6,267 nt of DNA, taken from assembly GCA_937898535.1 (NCBI GenBank), contig CALDKP010000186.1:1-6267 (forward strand), in the 5' to 3' direction. The DNA comes from an uncultured Sphingomonadales bacterium (GTDB taxonomy: Bacteria; Pseudomonadota; Alphaproteobacteria; Sphingomonadales; Sphingomonadaceae). A program made the position numbers and the translations under genes. The notes beneath the pieces were generated by a model that was given only the letters and a program-made list of their open reading frames with translations, ran no database searches and was not told the DNA's origin. The stretch's first letter is position 1; each line of letters opens with the position of its first letter. Positions 1 through 5,550 of this stretch are shown here, one piece after another.

Positions 1-720
1 ATTGGCAAGCGCTACCTGATAGTTGATGAGCTGACGCGGGCGTTTTCCGCTCAACAGCAGATAATGGTACAACAGCCAGCTGCGGCCGTAAAACTCATCA
101 TAAGCGCCCTTCCTCGGCTTTTTGTAAGCGCTTGCGTCTAACAATGCCTGAATGGGAACGTCCTTGGCAACGGCGAGCTCGGCGGCGCGGTGCTGTGCTG
201 GCAACCCCAGTCCAACACCCCCGTTTTTCTCAAATCGCGCGGTTGAAAAAAATTCAGCGAAGCCCTCACTTAGCCAACGGGGTGTCGACCATTGGTTTGT
301 GTTGTGCATGACGTGGTGGGCATATTCATGCAGTAGCACTTGCTCGCTCTGGGATACGTTAGCGCCTTCACTGTCGACCCTCGCGGTAAACGCGACTGAG
401 CCGCCGGCCCTTGGTTGATAGAAGCCACGAAGGAAGCCGGTTTTGTCGCCGGCAAGCTGTCGCACTTGGCTGGAGGTCCGCACCACATATATCGTTACGC
501 GGTTTGAGGGACTGATCTTTTGCGTTTCGCGCCCGAGAATATAGTGCATGGCGGCATGAAACCGTTCCAATCGTTCGACGAATTCCCGGGTGTCCTTTTC
601 ATTCTGGTCCGCGATCACCAGGAAATGATCACTGCTCGCCTCATGCCATTCGGCATTGGCTTGCCCCGGAATGAATAACGTCATTAGGAAAAATGCGAGA
701 CCCGTAACTTTTATCATCAT
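1..720 (-). CDS. Exported gluzincin-type zinc metallopeptidase, DUF1570-like (3' end outside window)
   Basis: An open frame of 240 codons runs from an ATG at 720 through the left edge without a stop, so the C-terminus is missing. The N-terminus is a good Sec signal peptide: Lys4, a hydrophobic run at residues 6-18 and an A-N-A cleavage site at 21-23. The catalytic signature is visible: HEYAHH at 131-136 (H131, E132, H135), followed by WLSEGFAEFF at 149-158, which supplies the third zinc ligand, probably E152. HExxH plus a downstream Glu is the gluzincin arrangement, and the W-x-x-EG-x-A-E-F block resembles the DUF1570 and related peptidase families. The protein should act in the periplasm or at the surface; its substrate cannot be read from sequence. 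Two ATGs are adjacent (720 and 717); a G-rich stretch (GGGTGGG) just upstream could serve as a weak ribosome binding site. It lies about 475 bp downstream of the secretion cassette and is probably a separate unit. Exact family name is uncertain; peptidase class is fairly secure. Confidence 0.8.
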   Translation of the reverse strand, partial: MMIKVTGLAFFLMTLFIPGQANAEWHEASSDHFLVIADQNEKDTREFVERLERFHAAMHYILGRETQKISPSNRVTIYVVRTSSQVRQLAGDKTGFLRGFYQPRAGGSVAFTARVDSEGANVSQSEQVLLHEYAHHVMHNTNQWSTPRWLSEGFAEFFSTARFEKNGGVGLGLPAQHRAAELAVAKDVPIQALLDASAYKKPRKGAYDEFYGRSWLLYHYLLLSGKRPRQLINYQVALAN

Positions 721-829
721 CACCCACCCATGGCTTTCTGTTTTCAAAGACGTCTGCACGAAACAGCTTTGGTGTTTCGATTTTTGGGGTTTGATGCGTG
801 CGGGATGTCGTGCCAAGTCTGCCGTTTCG

Positions 830-848
830 TATACGAACCGTTCGTATA
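830..848. promoter_or_regulatory. Operator-like perfect 19-bp palindrome
   Basis: The sequence TATACGAACCGTTCGTATA consists of two perfect 9-bp inverted arms around one central base. It overlaps a second perfect palindrome, TTCGTATACGAA at 826-837, so TTCGTATA occurs twice as a direct repeat (826-833 and 841-848). The size, symmetry and ACGAAC/GTTCGT core are typical of operators bound by TetR-family dimers (family knowledge). It sits about 110 bp upstream of the metallopeptidase ATG, the only gene start it could control inside the window. The regulator gene is not present here, so the identity of the binding protein is an inference. Confidence 0.55.
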
Positions 849-912
849 GGTTCGTGGCGCAGCATGGAGCTGCACAATCCCGCCGCAATGCGCAAGGACG
901 TGAGCGCCAAAT

Positions 913-951
913 ATGTAGCCTGCCCCGACGAAGGCCGGGGGCAGGCTACAT
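913..951. repeat. 14-bp perfect inverted repeat, hairpin or dispersed repeat element
   Basis: Arms at 913-926 and 938-951 are perfectly complementary over 14 bp, are GC-rich, and enclose an 11-nt loop (927-937). The inner part (CCCCGACGAAGGCCGGGG) has the look of short palindromic elements scattered between genes in sphingomonad genomes, recalled from general knowledge and not checked. It lies about 245 bp beyond the hydrolase stop, so it could stabilise the 3' end of the cassette transcript or help stop transcription. There is no T-run after either arm, so it is not a canonical intrinsic terminator. Confidence 0.6.
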
Positions 952-1195
952 CAGCCGCAAGAAAAAGCTGCTAGAAAAGCAGAAAAAGGGCAATGCTATC
1001 TTGATGGTCAGGCAATGTTTAAAGTGAAATTCGCGCGTGTCGATTGGGAGAAAAGGCATTTTGCGTCAGTTCCAAACCACCGAATCAGAGGTGTGAGAAT
1101 TCGTGTAGCCCCAGATCGACATCAACTCTCGCCATAGGCAAAAGCCTGCTGAGGAGGATTTACTCTATTCTAGAAGCGGCGTGATTGATAAAAGG

Positions 1196-2905
1196 CTATT
1201 GGATTCCAAGAATGTTATAGACTTCCTCGATGGTATCCGGATGAGCTGTAACTAACTGATGGTCAGCTTTTATGATTTTCAAAGATGCCGATGCCTTCTT
1301 TAACGGAATTGATATATCACTATATTTGGATAATTGATCCTCTGATCCGAAAATAAAATGAATTTCTACGCCAGAATTTACTAAATTTTCGTAATTTTTT
1401 TCTAAGAAACTAGCGAAATTTGGCCTACTCAAATCACGCTCTTCACCAAACCACGAGTTTTCTATGGCTCTTTGATACGCTATTGATTGTTCGGTCTGTA
1501 GGTATTCCGAAGGATCACGGTGCTTCACGTACGGTGCCACAAAAATTAGCTTCCGAACGCGATCGGGGTTTTGTGCGGCAAAGTTTGCTGCCGAAACTGC
1601 GCCAAAACTGAAAGCGATGATGTCTACCTTTTGATCATCTTGTAAATACCTATTTATAGCTGACGCATCACGCCGGACCGAATTTAACGGGCTAACCCGA
1701 AATCTGGCAGAAGCAGACAAACCTGAGCCCAGTGAGCCTCCATAGTAGGGAATTAAAACCTCATAGCCGCTGTAAATAAGCTTTCTATTAATGACTCCGT
1801 AGTGTTCGTTGTGAAACTGACCTGAGGGGCCTCCAAAAAAAGACAGAATAGTCTTATCGACTTTTCCTCCCGCCTTCGCTAGTCTTTTAAAATAAAACCC
1901 ATCCTTTTCGAAGTACGTAGGGCGATTATCTATCTTATTTTCACACATAGTTTTGAATCGAGATGCACCTATTTTCCAATAATCATATGAATTTGAATCA
2001 ACTAATTTTCTAGTAAATTGAATGCTGTTGGACGATATATTATAATTTTTATCTATTAAATTTTCTTTTAGTCCAAAAGCAGTGGTGAATGGCCTGTCAA
2101 TATAATCGGGGGAAGAATCATAATTATATGTGAAGCCAAGGCTGTGTACTGAACCATCCGCTTTAAATACCGGATTATATAAATCAGATGCGGACCATCC
2201 AGTATTTTTAATTTTTCCATTTTTTTCGATAAAAATTTTGAAATTTCTTTTGCTTGCGTACAAAAATACATTGTTATCAGAAGATGAATGTATTGCAAAT
2301 AAAGATAAATAATTATACTTGTACCTATTTGACAAATATTTTTGATGCAATATATTGTATTCTTTGTTTATTTCAGTATTTTTCGTAATGCCACTACCAG
2401 ATATTAATCCAGCAAATCTAAAATCCAATTTTTTTGTAGCAAACGAATATGGCGCGCCATCGCTTCCAACCTTCACATGAATGAGATTATTACCATCATT
2501 TATAAAATAAAAATCTCCGCCACTTTTCGTCATTGATACCAATCGAATACCAAACGACGATTCTACGGAAAATCCGCAAATTTCTGTAATGGCACTAGTC
2601 TTTTTACAATGAGGCAAAACTACAGAAAGATAGGATTTTGGCTTAAATGGGCTTGCCATATCTTCATCTACAACAGTTTTGTCTCCAAACAATATGCCTC
2701 CACCTAACAACTTTTCGGTTGGCACCATATTACTGCAGATGTTTTTTTTATCGATTTTGTGAAACGCAATTCCTGCCTGATTCATTGCGCCTGTCACACC
2801 GATCGCGTGGTATCCCTCACCAGTCTGTGCTGAACCATCAGCACATGCTGCGGCCGCCATTAGGATGGCGGCCGCAGTCATGATATTGGCCTTAGCGTTC
2901 ACCAC
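1196..2905 (-). CDS. Exported prolyl-oligopeptidase-like alpha/beta hydrolase
   Basis: A 569-residue protein. The N-terminus (residues 1-27) is a signal peptide with Lys5 and an Ala/Ile/Leu-rich core; Cys21 after AAA could be a weak lipobox, so a lipoprotein is possible. Residues about 30-340 have no recognised motif but resemble the beta-rich propeller half of family S9 enzymes. The C-terminal half is an alpha/beta hydrolase: FFGGP (356-360, oxyanion region), LIPYYGGSLGSG (384-395), nucleophile elbow A-F-S433-F-G, acid Asp523 in FGSEDQ, and His549 in ADHQ. All three triad residues are present, so it is probably active, as a peptidase or esterase in the periplasm. The start is GTG at 2905 or 2902; AAAAAGG at 2910-2916 fits 2902 slightly better. 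An internal ATG at 2881 would lose the positive charge of the signal peptide. The gene follows the GG-leader cargo gene by 13 bp, implying co-transcription and a role linked to the exported product. The region coding for the mature N-terminal half is strikingly AT-rich (20% and 23% GC counted in two 60-base blocks near 2221-2340), unlike its neighbours, suggesting transfer. Exact family and substrate are unknown. Confidence 0.8.
   Translation of the reverse strand: MVNAKANIMTAAAILMAAAACADGSAQTGEGYHAIGVTGAMNQAGIAFHKIDKKNICSNMVPTEKLLGGGILFGDKTVVDEDMASPFKPKSYLSVVLPHCKKTSAITEICGFSVESSFGIRLVSMTKSGGDFYFINDGNNLIHVKVGSDGAPYSFATKKLDFRFAGLISGSGITKNTEINKEYNILHQKYLSNRYKYNYLSLFAIHSSSDNNVFLYASKRNFKIFIEKNGKIKNTGWSASDLYNPVFKADGSVHSLGFTYNYDSSPDYIDRPFTTAFGLKENLIDKNYNISSNSIQFTRKLVDSNSYDYWKIGASRFKTMCENKIDNRPTYFEKDGFYFKRLAKAGGKVDKTILSFFGGPSGQFHNEHYGVINRKLIYSGYEVLIPYYGGSLGSGLSASARFRVSPLNSVRRDASAINRYLQDDQKVDIIAFSFGAVSAANFAAQNPDRVRKLIFVAPYVKHRDPSEYLQTEQSIAYQRAIENSWFGEERDLSRPNFASFLEKNYENLVNSGVEIHFIFGSEDQLSKYSDISIPLKKASASLKIIKADHQLVTAHPDTIEEVYNILGIQ
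2848..2877 (-). other. Strong hairpin inside the hydrolase signal-peptide coding region
   Basis: Arms 2848-2860 and 2865-2877 pair perfectly over 13 bp, nearly all G/C, with a 4-nt loop. In the mRNA this falls about 30-60 nt after the hydrolase start codon, over codons for TAAAILMAAAA. Each arm contains a GCGGCCGC octamer. Such a stem could dampen translation of the hydrolase relative to the upstream cargo gene or shield the cargo mRNA 3' end. It may also be a by-product of coding runs of alanine on either side of Ile-Leu-Met. Confidence 0.55.
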
Positions 2906-2909
2906 GCAA

Positions 2910-2916
2910 CCTTTTT
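2910..2916 (-). promoter_or_regulatory. Ribosome binding site of the hydrolase gene (decides GTG start)
   Basis: AAAAAGG on the minus strand lies 4 nt before GTG at 2905 and 7 nt before GTG at 2902. It sits in the 13-bp gap after the stop codon of the cargo gene, supporting a non-ATG start that keeps the charged N-terminus of the signal peptide. Confidence 0.5.
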
Positions 2917-2918
2917 GG

Positions 2919-3401
2919 TTAGTTACCCGCTGGAGGCGGAGCTGGAGGTGGAATATGTGCGGTAGTAGTGCCGTTGTCGAGCGTTATGCTGCCGTCAGCA
3001 TTAAATCGTTGCCTATAGTCAAAGACCCCATTGCCATCTCGGTCGTGATATTGCCAGCCATCGCTGCCAGTAACAACCACTCGACCATCAGATGTCCTCT
3101 TCGTTTCACTTGGAGTAGTTGCATTGAATTTTGTGCTAATTGCTTCCTCCGATGCCTGCTGAGCTTCTGCGTCAGTGACCATGTCACTGCCAAATTGGTT
3201 TAATATGGCATCTGCAATCATTTGCCCGGCATCATAAAGTTCCTTTCCGAATCCCCACAAACCAAATCGATCCCCCACCGCTCCCGATGAATCGAGATAG
3301 CCAGTGAGGCTAAATATCTTTTCTCCACGAACCACAATGTCGTCGGTTCCTCCGAACACCGCACTGCATTCCTCGATGCTAATTTCTCTCATGTTACCCA
3401 T
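2919..3401 (-). CDS. Double-glycine leader protein, putative bacteriocin-like cargo of the C39 exporter
   Basis: A 160-residue protein whose N-terminus, MGNMREISIEECSAVFGG, matches the GG-leader pattern LSxxELxxIxGG position by position (I-S-I-E-E-C-S-A-V-F-G-G), so cleavage is expected after G18, leaving a 142-residue product. The mature part begins TDDIVVRGEK. It then has a Gly-rich segment at 34-52 (LWGFG) leading into a probable amphipathic helix to about residue 71. An acidic/Ala stretch follows (73-90), then a beta-rich segment with repeated D-G turns, an EF-hand-like loop D120-x-D122-x-N124-G125-x-x-D128 and a proline-rich tail ending PPPAPPPAGN. The transporter next door carries the matching C39 protease, so export by it is well supported; toxin, signalling or structural function is not. 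Start choice: ATG at 3401 has GAAGGAG six bases upstream; ATGs at 3407 and 3392 are too close or too far. The gene overlaps the transporter stop (3394-3396) by 8 bp. Its length is greater than the usual 30-90-residue class II bacteriocin. I recognise no named family. Confidence 0.85.
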   Translation of the reverse strand: MGNMREISIEECSAVFGGTDDIVVRGEKIFSLTGYLDSSGAVGDRFGLWGFGKELYDAGQMIADAILNQFGSDMVTDAEAQQASEEAISTKFNATTPSETKRTSDGRVVVTGSDGWQYHDRDGNGVFDYRQRFNADGSITLDNGTTTAHIPPPAPPPAGN

Positions 3402-5550
3402 GTTCATCTCCTTCTCTCTTGGCCGGTTGGCCGGTGTTCTCCAACAACTGCCCATCCATCAACAGCATGAGGCGTGATGCATGGGCGATTGCCGAAGGCT
3501 GGTGGGAGCAGATCAGGATCGCGATGTTCAGCTCGGTGAGCGATGTCATCAGCGCATGCTCCATCATAGGGTCGATGTTGGCGGTGCCTTCATCAAGGAT
3601 TAGTAAGGCAGGCCTGCGGTACATGGCGCGCGCGATGCACACGCGCTGTTTCTGCCCGCCGGACAGGGTCGAGCCCATGTCGCCGACCAGTGATTCATAT
3701 TGCATCGGCATGGCCATGATATCGTCATGGATGCGCGCCAGCTTTGCGGCGGCATAGATATCTTCGAGATCGGCATAGCTATCAAAGAAGGAGATGTTTT
3801 CCGCTATCGTGCCCGCATAGAGCGCATCATCTTGCGCCACATAGCCGATCAACTCACTCAGCTTTTGCGGGTCATAGCTGTTCAAGCTGCGTCCATTGAG
3901 GAAGACTTGACCCGATGTCGGATCGGCCAGGCCCTTTATGATCTTAATCAGCGTCGTTTTGCCGCCGCCCGATGGACCCGCCATGCCGATGATCTCACCG
4001 GGTTTGATGGATAGGTTGATGCCTTTCAGGATTTCGGGATCGGCATGGGAGTACCGGAAACGCACATTGCGCAGGTCCAAGCCTGAGCCGAATTCTGGCG
4101 TGCTTGCAGGGGACAAAACACCTTCGTTCTTCTGTCTGGACAGGGCGATGTCCGAAATACGATTCAAATGGACCTTAACGATGCTGAAATTCATCGCTTG
4201 TTCGATGAGGCGGACGCCAGCATCGAGGAATTGTTGTTTATAGGATTGGAACGCAAAGAGCATGCCGATGGACAGTTTTGCATCCAACGCCAGCGATATC
4301 GCCAAATAGATGAATAGCACGCGTTCAATAGCGAGCGTTAATTGCGCGGCAGCGTCAAATCCTGCTGTAAGGCGCCCAAGTTTGATCTGGGCATTGATGG
4401 CGTCCGCCTTTGCCTTTTGCCAGATGCGTTGCCGGTTGCCCTCTTGCCCAAATGATTTGATCGCGGAAATGCCGCGAACGGATTCGATGAACAATGTGTT
4501 TTCGGTCGCCGCGGTCGTGATGGCATCAATGTTGCGGAACCGAAGCGCCTGAAGGAATGCAGCACGAAGACTTGCGTATAACAGCAATGCGACCAGCGCG
4601 ACCGTGCCCAGCAAGGGCGAGTACACAAACATCAGTGTCAACGTCAGCAACGCCATGACCCCGTCGATGAACGCGGCGATCATGCCTTGGGACAGAAGCT
4701 GCGTGATCGGCAAAGTCGAACCAAAGCGCGAGACGATGTCCCCCACATGGCGTTTCTCAAACCAGGGTAAAGGCAAGCGCATCAAATGCCGGAACAGGTT
4801 CACCGTCACCTGATAAGAAAGCCCATTGTTGAGCGTGACCAACACCAGCGAGCGCAGCCAGCTTGCCATGAAGTTGATGATAGCCAGCCCGCCGAAACCC
4901 AACGCAAGCATCAATAAAAGGTCGCGGTCGAAACTCGGGAACACCGTGTCGATAGAAATCTGAAGGAAAAATGGCGTTGCCAGCGCCGCCAGTTGAAGGA
5001 TTATCGATAGAAGAACAACTTGCCGGATCGTCTGCCAGAAACCGGTCATGGATGACCAAAGCTGTGTAATGCGCAATTGCGACTGTTCGATCTTCGGGCG
5101 GAAGGATTCCGCCTTTAACAGGTCGAGCGCAACGCCGGTAAAGTGCCGCGACAGTTCTTCGCGTGTTAAAACCTGCGCTCCGCGTGCGGGGTCGTGGATA
5201 TGGTATTTGGTGCCGCCCAGACCTTTTGAAATCTTGGTCAGCACAACAAAATGGTTGAGGTTCCAATGCAGGATTGATGGCAACGATAAATGCGTTAGAT
5301 CGTCAAGGTCGCCGCGCAATGGCCGGGCATTAAAACCAAGCCGCTCTGCTATCTCCATCAATCCCTTAAGCGTCGCGCCTTTGAGCGAGCTTCCGTATCG
5401 CTGGCGTAAGGCAAGCAAGTCCGTTTTGTAGCCGTGGTAACTGGCGATCATGGCGAGGCAGGCAAGGCCACACTCGCTTGCTTCATTTTGGGCGATGTAC
5501 GGCGTCCGCTTGAAACCCTGATAGTCTATAAGGTTCAGCATCTTGCTCAT
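3394..5550 (-). CDS. Peptidase-containing ABC transporter (C39 protease + exporter), CvaB-like
   Basis: A complete 718-residue PCAT that should cleave GG leaders in the cytoplasm and export the product across the inner membrane. Residues 15-150 form the C39 peptidase: Q21, catalytic C27 in ECGLACL, H100 in NHFVVL and D120 in HDPARG are all present, so the protease looks intact (many HlyB-type proteins lack the Cys). About 165-440 is the membrane domain with hydrophobic spans near 176-200, 210-240, 291-332 and 408-433. About 488-700 is the ATPase: Walker A GPSGGGKT (525-532), Q-loop Q573, signature LSGGQKQR (629-636), Walker B ALLILDE (648-654), H-loop H683. Length is normal for the family. 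The start at 5550 overlaps the membrane fusion protein stop as ATGA and has no strong ribosome binding site, pointing to translational coupling; a second Met at residue 4 is a minor alternative. The 3' end overlaps the cargo gene. Confidence 0.95.
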   Translation of the reverse strand: MSKMLNLIDYQGFKRTPYIAQNEASECGLACLAMIASYHGYKTDLLALRQRYGSSLKGATLKGLMEIAERLGFNARPLRGDLDDLTHLSLPSILHWNLNHFVVLTKISKGLGGTKYHIHDPARGAQVLTREELSRHFTGVALDLLKAESFRPKIEQSQLRITQLWSSMTGFWQTIRQVVLLSIILQLAALATPFFLQISIDTVFPSFDRDLLLMLALGFGGLAIINFMASWLRSLVLVTLNNGLSYQVTVNLFRHLMRLPLPWFEKRHVGDIVSRFGSTLPITQLLSQGMIAAFIDGVMALLTLTLMFVYSPLLGTVALVALLLYASLRAAFLQALRFRNIDAITTAATENTLFIESVRGISAIKSFGQEGNRQRIWQKAKADAINAQIKLGRLTAGFDAAAQLTLAIERVLFIYLAISLALDAKLSIGMLFAFQSYKQQFLDAGVRLIEQAMNFSIVKVHLNRISDIALSRQKNEGVLSPASTPEFGSGLDLRNVRFRYSHADPEILKGINLSIKPGEIIGMAGPSGGGKTTLIKIIKGLADPTSGQVFLNGRSLNSYDPQKLSELIGYVAQDDALYAGTIAENISFFDSYADLEDIYAAAKLARIHDDIMAMPMQYESLVGDMGSTLSGGQKQRVCIARAMYRRPALLILDEGTANIDPMMEHALMTSLTELNIAILICSHQPSAIAHASRLMLLMDGQLLENTGQPAKREGDEHG
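3408..3414 (-). promoter_or_regulatory. Ribosome binding site of the GG-leader gene
   Basis: GAAGGAG on the minus strand, the strongest Shine-Dalgarno sequence seen in the window, lies within the last codons of the transporter gene. It leaves six bases to ATG 3401, zero to ATG 3407 and fifteen to ATG 3392, which favours the 160-residue form. A strong site here fits a cargo made in excess of its exporter. Confidence 0.7.

Larger units (their letters stand above)
721..1195. other. Intergenic region between metallopeptidase and hydrolase genes
   Basis: No convincing gene was found in these 475 bp on either strand. The open frames here lack a good ribosome binding site or recognisable protein features, or are out-of-frame overlaps of the metallopeptidase start. 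The stretch holds two notable structures listed separately: an operator-like palindrome at 830-848 and a strong inverted repeat at 913-951. It presumably contains the 3' end of the secretion-cassette transcript and the promoter of the metallopeptidase gene. No clear -35/-10 pair could be assigned. Base composition is mixed, and the part next to the hydrolase (about 1020-1190) resembles nothing I recognise. Confidence 0.6.

Noticed and set aside
641..910. Minus-strand open frame of 89 codons upstream of the metallopeptidase
   Set aside because: It overlaps the signal-peptide region of the better supported gene in another frame and reads through the operator-like palindrome; no motif.
656..1027. 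Plus-strand open frame of 123 codons over the intergenic region
   Set aside because: It overlaps the signal-peptide start of the metallopeptidase antisense, crosses both palindromes and has no protein-like features.
1015..1137. Short plus-strand frame of 40 codons in the intergenic region
   Set aside because: Weak ribosome binding site, arginine-rich sequence with no recognisable feature, no partner gene on that strand; chance frame is the simplest reading.
1136..1147. Small hairpin AGGC-AAAA-GCCT downstream of the hydrolase stop as terminator
   Set aside because: Four-base stem and no T-run on the transcribed strand; too weak to call.
1040..1150. Possible insertion-sequence remnant
   Set aside because: No matching inverted-repeat pair, target duplication or transposase motif could be identified by eye.
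3419..3434. Tandem 8-bp duplication TTGGCCGG
   Set aside because: Only two units, lies in coding sequence for the transporter tail (TGQPAK) and forms only a 4-bp stem; no function supported.
1196..3455. Lasso peptide cluster because of the S9-like hydrolase
   Set aside because: No lasso cyclase or leader peptidase genes in the window, and the precursor has a GG leader with a C39 exporter instead.
4757..5266. 169-codon minus-strand frame inside the transporter gene
   Set aside because: Out-of-frame shadow of the transporter, which has complete motifs in its own frame.
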